Source of the DNA: Sulfuricella sp.
GTDB taxonomy: Bacteria; Pseudomonadota; Gammaproteobacteria; Burkholderiales; Sulfuricellaceae
NCBI GenBank assembly: GCA_018336195.1
Contig: JAGXQV010000022.1
Coordinates: 1-59,078, forward strand
DNA length: 59,078 bases
Direction: 5' to 3'
Below are positions 23,624 to 31,986 of this stretch, piece by piece (the first letter of the stretch is position 1; every line of letters begins with the position of its first letter). The position numbers and the translations under genes were made by a program. Under the pieces are notes generated by a model that was not told the origin of the DNA, searched no databases, and saw only the letters and a list, made by a program, of their open reading frames with translations.

Positions 23624-24232
23624 ATGAAACTCTATTTTTCTCCGGGAGCCTGCTCCCTTGCACCGCACATCGTGCTCAACGAGGCGGCCTTCCCATCGTT
23701 CGACATCGAGAAGGTGGATCTGGCCAAAAAGCTCACTGCAACCGGCGAGGGTTACCTGCAGATCAACCCGAAGGGCTACGTGCCCGCCATCCGCCTCGAC
23801 AACGGCGAGATCCTTACCGAGGTGGCGGTCATCCTCCAGTATCTTGCCGACAGCCAGCCGGAATCCGCCCTGGCGCCACCGGCAGGGACACTGGAGCGCT
23901 ATCGCCTGATGGAATGGCTGAATTTCGTGTCGTCGGAAATCCACAAGCAATTGGGGCCGCTGTTCAACGCCACCATTCCCGACGTATGGCGATCTCATCA
24001 GGTGGAATTGCTGGGGAGCCGCTACGATTTCCTGGGGAAATGCCTGAACGCCCAGCCGTACCTGATGGGCGAGCACTTCAGCGTGGCCGATGCCTATTTG
24101 TTCACGGTGCTCAGATGGAATAGCCTGTTGCACGTGGATACCGCGAAGTGGCCGTGGATCGGCGCCTACCTGGCGCGCGTGGCAGCGCGACCGGCGGTGA
24201 TCAAAACCCTGAAAGAGGAAAACCTGGTGTGA
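23624..24232 (+). CDS. Glutathione S-transferase (bacterial beta class)
   Basis: A 202-aa protein: MKLYFSPGACSLAPHIVLNEA with the beta-class Ser/Cys near residue 10, NPKGYVPAIRLDNGEILTEVAVILQYLAD for the glutathione site, and the C-terminal FSVADAYLFTVLRW and RPAVIKTLKEE. It conjugates or reduces electrophiles with glutathione in the cytosol. The start at 23624 gives the normal family N-terminus. The ribosome site (AAGAAAG) is weak and lies just outside the MITE-like element, so expression may now depend on the insertion. Confidence 0.92.
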   Translation: MKLYFSPGACSLAPHIVLNEAAFPSFDIEKVDLAKKLTATGEGYLQINPKGYVPAIRLDNGEILTEVAVILQYLADSQPESALAPPAGTLERYRLMEWLNFVSSEIHKQLGPLFNATIPDVWRSHQVELLGSRYDFLGKCLNAQPYLMGEHFSVADAYLFTVLRWNSLLHVDTAKWPWIGAYLARVAARPAVIKTLKEENLV

Positions 24233-24313
24233 TGCCCGACCAGGTGGCGCGCCGGGTTCATTGACGGTAGCGCGTTTCGATGCGCTGACGATTTGGGGTC
24301 TGCTCACGAAGCG

Positions 24314-24526
24314 GAAGAGGCCGCCATTGTGCTGGCTGCGATGGGGCTTACCGTATCCGACGCGGTGCGGCTACTGCTCACCAAGGTGGCACGGGAACAT
24401 ACCCTGCCGTTCGACCCGTTCATTCCCAATGAAAAAACCATCGAGGCGATGAAAGAAGCCCGCAGGGGCAACCTGGAAACGGTCACGCTCGACCAACTGC
24501 AGTCTGTTCTCGATGCGGACGATTAA
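24314..24526 (+). pseudogene. Decayed second copy of the RelB/DinJ antitoxin
   Basis: From here the sequence matches the antitoxin at 460-720 closely (EAAIVLAAMGLTVSDAVRLLLTK... SVLDADD), but the first 17 or so codons, the ribosome site and the operator are replaced by unrelated sequence. The frame can be opened from 24293, giving 77 aa with a foreign N-terminus; the ribbon-helix-helix strand would be lost. Probably not functional for autoregulation. Confidence 0.75.
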
Positions 24527-24591
24527 GCAAACCGGACGCGGAGCAGTTGGAACTGGTGCGGCTTGGTTCGCATTCCGAGTTGGGACTGTAA
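24513..24591 (+). pseudogene. Remnant of the YafQ toxin with internal deletion
   Basis: The first 23 bases match the toxin start (ATGCGGACGATTAAGCAAAC) and the last 50 or so match its end (LELVRLGSHSELGL), with about 200 bp missing between. The intact gene has AAACCGG at 723-729 and at 926-932; the remnant has one AAACCGG (24529-24535) at the joint. Deletion between short direct repeats explains it. The ends are out of frame, so the toxin is dead. Confidence 0.8.
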
Positions 24592-24864
24592 CCCCCTTCT
24601 TCCGTCAATCGCCACGGTTGATTGTGGCAGCCTAGCATACAGTTTTTTCCGAATTCTGCCGGCGCCACCTTCGGTGCTCTACCCAGGTTGCAAATTCCGC
24701 CGTGTTTCGATCAACAGGGTCAACTCGGCCAGCCCCTGCTGGAGCCGCCTGTGCCATTGACCTGATTCGGCACCAAAGCATGTCCACGCCGGTCTAATCA
24801 GTACAAGAAGCTTGTCCGTAGAATAAAAAAGGGAGATTCGATAATTATCTGGAGGTTATGGATC

Positions 24865-25290
24865 ATGATCAAACGAATTTCCATTATCTTTGGCGCGGTC
24901 TTCCTACTCGTCGGTGTGCTGGGATTTGTCCCGGGCGTTACGGCAATGGTGCCGGAAGGTGGTCATGGCCATCTGCTCGGCATATTCGCGGTGGATCCGG
25001 TACACAATCTGGTACATGTCCTGACCGGGGGGGTCGCGATTGGCGCTGGTCTGGCTAGCGAAGTGGCCAGCCATGCTTTCTTCAAGGTTTTCGGCATCGT
25101 GTATGCGCTAGTGGCCCTGCTCGGTTTCGGCTACGGCAACGCGCCGCTCTTCTTCGGCGTAATGGCGAACAACCTGCCCGATGCGGTTCTGCACTCGGTG
25201 ATAGCAGCGGTGGCGCTATTCCTGGGGTTTGGGCACTTGCCGACACGTTTTGAACACCCCGGCGACATGGGGACGCATCATCCGGCGTGA
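24865..25290 (+). CDS. DUF4383-family membrane protein
   Basis: A 141-aa protein with four hydrophobic segments: ISIIFGAVFLLVGVLGFVPG, HNLVHVLTGGVAIGAGLAS, FFKVFGIVYALVALLGFGYG and NLPDAVLHSVIAAVALFLGFG. HNLVHVLTG and DAVLH are hallmarks of DUF4383. The His-rich loop and tail (GGHGHLLGIF, GTHHPA) could bind a metal. GGAGG lies 9-13 nt upstream. A good terminator follows. No function is known for the family. Confidence 0.8.
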   Translation: MIKRISIIFGAVFLLVGVLGFVPGVTAMVPEGGHGHLLGIFAVDPVHNLVHVLTGGVAIGAGLASEVASHAFFKVFGIVYALVALLGFGYGNAPLFFGVMANNLPDAVLHSVIAAVALFLGFGHLPTRFEHPGDMGTHHPA

Positions 25291-25316
25291 TCGACCGGCG
25301 GAAATGTCGATTGGGG

Positions 25317-25343
25317 AAGGGGGCGACGCCATCGCCCCTTTTT
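25317..25343 (+). terminator. Rho-independent terminator after the DUF4383 gene
   Basis: Stem AAGGGGGCGA / TCGCCCCTTT around the loop CGCCA, followed by a T-run (TTTTTCC). It lies 27 bp after the stop codon. Confidence 0.8.
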
Positions 25344-25380
25344 CCTTGGCTACCGTCGCTTATACCTGAAAGGGGCCAAG

Positions 25381-25484
25381 CCGGAACCGAAAAAGGTGAT
25401 GAGTGATGGGCGGGTGGTTTTCATCACCCATCACCGCAGAGTTCAATTCAGGACACATTGTCGTCACGATTTGACATCATTTGG
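25381..25484 (-). repeat. Repeat family 2, copy B
   Basis: Read on the minus strand it begins CCAAATGATGTCAAA, continues with CTGAATTGAACTCTGCGG and the hairpin tract GGTGATGGGTGATG...CATCACTCATCACC, and ends GGTTCCGG. This copy is uninterrupted and lies at the 3' edge of the Wadjet-type operon. Confidence 0.8.
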
Positions 25485-25527
25485 CTGGTAAGCGACTAAA
25501 AAAGCTCGGTTGCGAACTGCGAAGACG

Positions 25528-26640
25528 CTAAAGCCCAAACGCAGATACGTCCAAGACGTGGCTCGCCAGCAATTCGATTTTTTCCGGCGAGACAATCTCT
25601 TGATCGACGGCATAGCGTTCACATAGGGAAAGTATTTGCTGAACATCTTGCCGGTTTGATCGGTACGGCTTTTGTCTGGGTTTCCCTGTCGCGACGGCAT
25701 AGGGGTGCCGGCACTCCGTGTCCTTGATGGCTTCGAGCATCGGCCCATACAGGGCGGATAATTGAATTCGAGGAATTTTTGCGGCAATCCGCTCGAAGAT
25801 TTGCATACCTGCCAGATCGAGGTCGCCCCAGAAAGTGATCCTGGGATGACTAAATAATTCCCTCACCGGGGGGCATGACGATCCTTCGCGGATTAGCGTG
25901 ATAGCCCCTGAGAAACCATATTTCACAAGTTCAGCCAGTTGGTTGCCATATTCATTATCGGTTTTGCTGAGGCCGAATCCATAGGTCGCAATAAAAGCAC
26001 ATCGTTGCGCGGCTCCCGTAGCCATGGCAAGTTCGAAAGCGGCAGGGTTTTCCACCAAGACAACCGTTTCCGGCTGGGTGCTGCCGCCGACAACTACATA
26101 GGGGGGGTGGGTTGAAAACCCATCAACCGGAATGCCAAACGTCCGTAGCGCCGGGCCAGCGAGCATGCCCAGCAGTTTGGACGAGCCAATAAGGTATTTG
26201 GCGCTAACCAGAAAAAGATGATGGCCCCGCTCGCCGGCAAGATTTTCGCGAAGCCTTGTAAGCCCTTTGAGGATATGCTTCATTTCCGGGGTGTCGAAAT
26301 CGACGAGCTTTGCACTCAATGGCGCCAACGCTTTTCGGTCTTTTTCGGTTACGCCAGATGCTTCCAGAACAGCGAGCCACCTTTGTGCATCAGGGTCGAT
26401 AGGCTTGACCGGTAGCGTACCGATGATATGGACTTGGCCGAGAGGCGTACCGTCTCTGCCGACGCCATCGAGCCAGCCTTCTTTCGTCAGGCGCCCCATG
26501 GCTTGCCGAACAGTGATAGCGGATTCCTTCGTATCCCCCGCCAAGGCTTCGACTAGCCCGGCAGGCCGAAGATAGGACTTGTTCCCCATCTTTTCGATAA
26601 GTGCTGAACGCACGCGCTCTATGCTGTCTTCGAGACTCAT
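25528..26640 (-). CDS. jetD: Wadjet subunit JetD (Toprim-like nuclease)
   Basis: A 370-aa protein with the DUF3322/DUF2220 architecture of JetD. It has an N-terminal helical arm domain with winged-helix features (SAITVRQAMGRLTKEGWLDGVG) and a C-terminal Toprim-like domain with RITFWGDLDLAGMQIFERIAAKIP, in which the GDLD acidic pair is the metal site. In Wadjet, JetD cuts the plasmid DNA extruded by the JetABC motor. The start overlaps the jetC stop (ATGA). It is the last gene of the operon. Confidence 0.8.
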   Translation of the reverse strand: MSLEDSIERVRSALIEKMGNKSYLRPAGLVEALAGDTKESAITVRQAMGRLTKEGWLDGVGRDGTPLGQVHIIGTLPVKPIDPDAQRWLAVLEASGVTEKDRKALAPLSAKLVDFDTPEMKHILKGLTRLRENLAGERGHHLFLVSAKYLIGSSKLLGMLAGPALRTFGIPVDGFSTHPPYVVVGGSTQPETVVLVENPAAFELAMATGAAQRCAFIATYGFGLSKTDNEYGNQLAELVKYGFSGAITLIREGSSCPPVRELFSHPRITFWGDLDLAGMQIFERIAAKIPRIQLSALYGPMLEAIKDTECRHPYAVATGKPRQKPYRSNRQDVQQILSLCERYAVDQEIVSPEKIELLASHVLDVSAFGL

Positions 26641-29600
26641 ATTTGGCCTGGCTGTGCGGCGACATGAGGCCGAACTTGTACATTCATGGCGCGCAACGCC
26701 CCGTAATGCGAACCCACCTCCTCGGGCTGGAGAACCCGTCGCGTATTACTTTCCGCGTACATGAATTGCCCGTTGATCTCGCGAGCCTCGATCAGTGTGG
26801 GGAAATAGTCGAAGTTATTCTGATAATTTTCATCGTGCCCGGTGATAATGAGCTGGAAGCGGCCACGTGTTGATTTGATGCTCTCCAGTGCATCCTGGAT
26901 GAGTCCTTTGTTCGACAGGCTCGAAAACGCCCCATCCATCAGAGCGAATTGCGTGGGGTGCAAATGCTGTTGCTGGACGCGGTTGGTCGTCATGCGGCGC
27001 AGCTCTCGTTTAGTAATGTAGTCGGCCATTTTGACGATCCAAAGCAGCGTCATGGCCACGCTTTGGCCCGTGCTTACCATGTTTTTTTCGAGGGGTAAGG
27101 CGTGTTTGCTGATGGATGGCATGAACACCTTGATTCGTGGGTTTATGATGACTTTCTGATAGAAAGTGTTCCGAATGTCGGCGCGGAGTCCGCGTATTGC
27201 CTGGTCGCGTAAACCGGGCTCGGCATTTTCAACCGCACGCTTGGTTGATTCATATTTTTCGACCTTCTTTACCACGTCATCCAGTACGGCCTGGATGTCG
27301 CTTTGCTCTGCCAACCCGGCCTCGATCCCGAAACCGGCGCAGAGATATTCCTTGGTAACGGCATCCCTGGCGGGGCCGAAGGTTTCTTTCATCGTCTTCA
27401 GATTGTCCGGCAGGCGCTGGGTAAAGGCTTTGAGCCATTTGCCGATGTTTTCCCACTCGCCTTCGAGGAAATCGGCAGCCGTCTTGTTGGCCGCCCGGTT
27501 CTTCTCATAGTTGTTACGTGCGACTTCATGCAGATGGTTGGCGATTTCGGGATATTCGTTTACCCGCTGTAGCTCGATTCGCACATGCTCGGTCATATCC
27601 AGATCGGGCATGACTAAAATCTTTTCAATCAATGCAGATACGCTGCTTTTTGCCGAGAGGTATCCGGTCCACGCCCCACTCATTGCCAGGCGAAGTGCAT
27701 TCACTTCTTCCCCACGGATATCGTTGTCTATGTCATGCAGGTAGCGGATCAGGGTTTCCGGATCGGTTTCCTCGCGCAGACCGATTGCAAACCCGCCCAA
27801 AGGGTGATGCTCGATACGCTCCGGGGAAATGGGCACGGTTTCGCCCTGTTCCGAGGCGAGGTCGCGGTATTTTTTGATTAGCTCGCGAATGAACCCGTCT
27901 ATTTCGCCGATCTCGGAAATCAATGCCAGTTGGCGTTCCTTTAGCCTGTTGATTTCCTTTTCCAGGGGCGGTTGCAATTTGTTCTGAATCTCCCACTGTT
28001 CATCCTTGAGAAATTTCAATCGGTCTTCAATCTGTTTAGGCCGTTCAGCGCCTTTCTTGATAAAAGTATCCGCCAAACCAAACTGAAACCGGGTACGTTG
28101 ATCCGCGAGGTTCTTTGCGTTTATCAAAGAATGCTCGGTGCTGACGGCCTGCTTCATGAAGGCCGGGTTGTCCTCGCGGTGCTCAATGAATGCCTGGACG
28201 GCCAAGAGAGATTCGGTTTTACTTGCCGCCAGATTTGCGTCACTCACGATACCCTGCTGGGTTTCGAATAACCTCTCCTGTTTTTCGATTTCCGCTTCGT
28301 TCACCTCAACCGCCTCGCCCGCACGTTCCAAAGCCAGGCTTAGCAACTCACGTTCGTTCCTGATTACGTCTTCGGATATCTCACCAAATTCCTTGTGGTG
28401 CTGTTCTGTCTGGGCAATGATTTTCAAGGACTCGGGAGAGGCTTTGGCCTTAAGTTCCGGCAGCCTTGCGTTAAGGGCTTCATGTTCCTCGACCAACTGC
28501 GCATTCTTGGTCGGATAGTTCGATTCCAACGCCTCGGCAGCACGTCTTGCCATGGTCACATCCGCATGTTCTGGATCGTGTTTTTCTCGTTCAGCTTCCT
28601 TGCCCTGGATTTGCCGAGACAGCGCGTGGATGAGCGCATCAGTCGTTGCCTTTTCCCGATCAACAAGAGACGGATCCAGCAAGCAATCGACTTGCCGCGT
28701 ACGGATACCCACAAGCCAGGTATGTGCGGCTATTGCGTCCTGGGCGATTACTCCAGTTTTGCAGAAGGCTTCCAGATCATGGCGGACGAATACCGGCGCT
28801 TCGACGCCAGCCTTCTCCAGCCGGGTCGCCGCATTGGCCGCTTCATTCACGGTCGGATAAACCGGGGCATGGAGCAGCGCCGAAAACAGGGTTAGCACGC
28901 GCTCTTTGCGATCCGCGTCCAGATTGATGCCTTCCAGAATGGAATACAGGGGAACCTGATTGCCGCCGGCAATCTCCGCTGCTTCTCGGGTCACCTTGCC
29001 TGCGGCGATTGCAGCTTGATTCAGGGCAATGCGACGCATCCTGGCTTCACCCAAATCTCCCTTGAGTTGGTCGATCTCCTTGCCGAACGCTTCCCAGCGA
29101 GACCGACGTTCCTTGATCCAGGCCTCCGGGGCGGCGTCACCGTGGCTGGCACGGAATGTCGCCAAGGCTTTCAAGGATGGCTTGTAGTGTTCCTGTTGCT
29201 TCTCGATTGCCGTGATTCGATTCTGTACCTGGTCACGGTCACTCTCGACTTTTTTTGCCAAACCTGTCGGCGCTACAGTACCGAATAGTTCGGAAAATCG
29301 CGTCATGGCCGGCAAGGTTTCGAGGAAACGCTTTAACTTCGCCTCGACGTCATTGAAGCGCTTTTGCGCAATATTCCTGGTGTCATTCAAGCCCTTTCTC
29401 TGGTTGCGCGCTTGGCTCAGCGCCGCCCTGATTCCTTCGCGTGCGTCATTGGCCTTCTTCAAGGATTCCTGAAGTCGCGCGGCCTGCTCGGCCGGTGCGA
29501 TCGAGTCGCCGAATTCCCGGACATAGGCTTGCCAAGACTCATAGATGACCGAAAGTCGATGAACTTTGCTCTTGTGGGCATCCAGTTTATCGTCGGCAGC

Positions 29601-31193
29601 TTTTAGGGCGTCCGTGACGGTTACGCCGGTTTGGGCCGGCGCGGCCAGTTCTGCGTCATTGAACAGGCGACTCTCCACCATGCGGCGGTATTCTATTTGC
29701 TGGGCACTCACCTGGCTTTGTTCTTCCTTCAGGCGTTCCTTCTCGCCTTGGAAATCCTCGTATTTTTTCGACAGCCTCGTTCGTTCGGTCTCCTTTTCTC
29801 CCAACTCGGCATCCTGCTGTTTTTTGAGCGTCCGCGCGGGATTGGTGTCGCCATGGGCTTCAACCCAATCGAAGGCTTGGGTCACCGATTCGATGGCCTT
29901 TTCACGTGTCCAGTCACGAGTGAAGTTGGCTGTGAGCTTCAAGAGTGAGAGAGCGGATTCACGGGAATATAGGCTTCCTGATGGGCCACGCTTCCCCGTC
30001 ACAGAAAAACTATGGCAAGCAAAATCAATTAGTTGCGATTTATTGGCATGAGCAAGCATCAAGCCATTCCTGTCATGGGCTCGCCGGTTTACTTCACTTG
30101 CCGGCTCGCCAGTGAACCCCGCCATCACCCGATCTGGCAGAAACCACTTGTCTCCCTGCATCACCATGGCCCGCGCAATGCCCGGTACGCTTTCCGGCGG
30201 CGTCCTCGGCACACCGGGGATCGGATTGTCCACCACAACGTCCTTCAAGACGGCCATTTCGAGTGAGAAATCCTCCCGGTGCTGGTTGTAGGCTTGTTGC
30301 GCGGCTTTCATCCTGTCGCTGGCCTGCACCAGGTTCCCCAGTTCCCGGAGAGTGTTCTCGGCACGGAGCAATTCTTTTGCCTTGCGTTCGGTTTCGTGCT
30401 TGGCGGCAATGACTTTGGAAACCTTTTCGTGAATCGTATCCTCAATACCGTGCTCGCCTTCTTCACCGAGATCGCCCATAACGTCGGTGAGCAGTTCCGG
30501 CGCCAGCCGCTCGTAGAACACGCCGGCCGAGTAATTCATTCCGGTAGGCGGATTGACCTCGAAATAGCCATGGCCGCCTTCGGCGCCGCGTAAGAGTTGG
30601 TAAACCAGTTGCTGCTTGAGCGAGGACATATCGAAGAAATCCTCGACATACGCCAGCCAGGCGCGTTTCGTTCGCTCCTTCGCATTGCTGGGGAACAAGT
30701 TCGAGCAGGTTTTGAGTTGCCCAAGGAACGCATCGTCAGCAATGAGGGTATGGCGCAGGTTGTAGACATGGGCCACGGGGCAATCATCGAATGTTCCCTG
30801 GTAGGCATAGAAATCCAGTTGCTCGTTGTCGCCGCTATAGCCATACATGCCGAAAACCATGGACTGTCCGCCGGGCTCGCCACCGACACGGGCAAACATA
30901 TCCTCGCCGGCGCCCTGTACCGGAACGCGAACCTCGATGCGAATGTGGGTAAAGTGCCCGGAAGACGGTGGGGCAAAAAACCGTGTCCGAATATCCTTCA
31001 CGCTCTTGCTGTGGCGGGTAAGCATGGCCAGAATCGCCGTGACCATTGTGCTCTTGCCCTTGCCGTTGGGGATGTTCAGGGCGGCATTCACCCCGCCGAT
31101 TTCCATGACCTGGTGCGGCCAATCTGGGCGCCAGGGTTTGGCCCGGGTGCTGTTCAGGAAATTGGATAGTTCAATCCGTTGCAGTAGCGGCAT
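26637..31193 (-). CDS. jetC: Wadjet SMC-like ATPase JetC (MukB-type)
   Basis: A 1518-aa SMC-type protein. Walker A is PNGKGKST at residues 42-49; long coiled-coil arms occupy about 250-1250 with a hinge-like middle. The ABC signature is STGQS (about 1374), and the Walker B region reads FALMDGAFSSL (about 1416-1426). The residue after the Walker B Asp is Gly instead of the usual catalytic Glu. JetC folds DNA loops by ATP-driven extrusion to recognise small circular DNA. The length is closer to MukB (about 1490) than to the shorter JetC proteins I recall, which may indicate a different Wadjet type. Confidence 0.83.
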   Translation of the reverse strand: MPLLQRIELSNFLNSTRAKPWRPDWPHQVMEIGGVNAALNIPNGKGKSTMVTAILAMLTRHSKSVKDIRTRFFAPPSSGHFTHIRIEVRVPVQGAGEDMFARVGGEPGGQSMVFGMYGYSGDNEQLDFYAYQGTFDDCPVAHVYNLRHTLIADDAFLGQLKTCSNLFPSNAKERTKRAWLAYVEDFFDMSSLKQQLVYQLLRGAEGGHGYFEVNPPTGMNYSAGVFYERLAPELLTDVMGDLGEEGEHGIEDTIHEKVSKVIAAKHETERKAKELLRAENTLRELGNLVQASDRMKAAQQAYNQHREDFSLEMAVLKDVVVDNPIPGVPRTPPESVPGIARAMVMQGDKWFLPDRVMAGFTGEPASEVNRRAHDRNGLMLAHANKSQLIDFACHSFSVTGKRGPSGSLYSRESALSLLKLTANFTRDWTREKAIESVTQAFDWVEAHGDTNPARTLKKQQDAELGEKETERTRLSKKYEDFQGEKERLKEEQSQVSAQQIEYRRMVESRLFNDAELAAPAQTGVTVTDALKAADDKLDAHKSKVHRLSVIYESWQAYVREFGDSIAPAEQAARLQESLKKANDAREGIRAALSQARNQRKGLNDTRNIAQKRFNDVEAKLKRFLETLPAMTRFSELFGTVAPTGLAKKVESDRDQVQNRITAIEKQQEHYKPSLKALATFRASHGDAAPEAWIKERRSRWEAFGKEIDQLKGDLGEARMRRIALNQAAIAAGKVTREAAEIAGGNQVPLYSILEGINLDADRKERVLTLFSALLHAPVYPTVNEAANAATRLEKAGVEAPVFVRHDLEAFCKTGVIAQDAIAAHTWLVGIRTRQVDCLLDPSLVDREKATTDALIHALSRQIQGKEAEREKHDPEHADVTMARRAAEALESNYPTKNAQLVEEHEALNARLPELKAKASPESLKIIAQTEQHHKEFGEISEDVIRNERELLSLALERAGEAVEVNEAEIEKQERLFETQQGIVSDANLAASKTESLLAVQAFIEHREDNPAFMKQAVSTEHSLINAKNLADQRTRFQFGLADTFIKKGAERPKQIEDRLKFLKDEQWEIQNKLQPPLEKEINRLKERQLALISEIGEIDGFIRELIKKYRDLASEQGETVPISPERIEHHPLGGFAIGLREETDPETLIRYLHDIDNDIRGEEVNALRLAMSGAWTGYLSAKSSVSALIEKILVMPDLDMTEHVRIELQRVNEYPEIANHLHEVARNNYEKNRAANKTAADFLEGEWENIGKWLKAFTQRLPDNLKTMKETFGPARDAVTKEYLCAGFGIEAGLAEQSDIQAVLDDVVKKVEKYESTKRAVENAEPGLRDQAIRGLRADIRNTFYQKVIINPRIKVFMPSISKHALPLEKNMVSTGQSVAMTLLWIVKMADYITKRELRRMTTNRVQQQHLHPTQFALMDGAFSSLSNKGLIQDALESIKSTRGRFQLIITGHDENYQNNFDYFPTLIEAREINGQFMYAESNTRRVLQPEEVGSHYGALRAMNVQVRPHVAAQPGQI

Positions 31194-31986
31194 TATTTTC
31201 CCCCTCTTTGGATTCTCCCATAATGAGTTCGACCGTCCGGTTTTCCAGGCTGGTCGATACGTCAGGCGGCATTAGGTAGGCCAATTCCTGTTCGGCGATA
31301 ACTGCCATATCCACCGCTGCAACCAATGTTTGACGGAATTCACCGGGGTTTCCGGCATCCTGGATCATGCCCGTCACCTCCATAATTTTGAAGAATCGGC
31401 CAGCATAGACTGGCAAGTTGCTCTTGTTCTTCCAGAGATGGCTCCAGGTTACGCCAGCTGACCCATCCGGGCATCCCGCATTGCCAAGCTGCTCGATTCC
31501 TTGGGAGAGCGTTTCGGCAAACAATTTTTCGGAAACCAGGGCTTCACGGTAGCGGCTGACTTCTGATGGCAGGCGGTCGATACGTTCATAGAAAAACCAT
31601 TGCAGGGTGAGCCACATACGCGCCAGCCAGACCACGCGCTCTGCCTTTGCGGCGCGGTGCCGGCCATCGCGCATCTCCTCGATGGCCCAATTTTTGTCCA
31701 GATAGCAAGCCAGCGGCTCGCCACGGAGCCGTGTCATCACATAAATGCGGTTGTTCCGCCCGGCCTTCGGTGGGATCCCGAATTCCAGGCCATCCCGGAT
31801 ATAGAGGCTGAAACCCTGCGAGGAAAGAAACTCCTCTAAATCCCGCAGGTCCGGCTGGCCACAATCCGCGAGGGCGCGCGATGCCTCAAGTTCATTTTCA
31901 CGGAGGGGGCGATCCGGCGGATTCCCGTGGATTTCCCGATATTTGAGCAGCAGGCCGAATATCAGCCCCAGATTAGAGGGGGTCAT
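31171..31986 (-). CDS. jetB: Wadjet subunit JetB (MukE-like)
   Basis: A 271-aa protein in the MukE position, winged-helix-rich: LRDLEEFLSSQGFSLYIRDGLEFGIPPKAGRNNRIYVMTRLRGEPLACYL, later RVVWLARMWLTLQWFFYERIDRLPSEVSRYRE. It binds the kleisin and DNA. It overlaps jetA by 4 bp and jetC by 23 bp, so the four subunits are translated as one unit. Assignment is by order and size; the sequence itself is divergent. Confidence 0.72.
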   Translation of the reverse strand: MTPSNLGLIFGLLLKYREIHGNPPDRPLRENELEASRALADCGQPDLRDLEEFLSSQGFSLYIRDGLEFGIPPKAGRNNRIYVMTRLRGEPLACYLDKNWAIEEMRDGRHRAAKAERVVWLARMWLTLQWFFYERIDRLPSEVSRYREALVSEKLFAETLSQGIEQLGNAGCPDGSAGVTWSHLWKNKSNLPVYAGRFFKIMEVTGMIQDAGNPGEFRQTLVAAVDMAVIAEQELAYLMPPDVSTSLENRTVELIMGESKEGENNAATATD

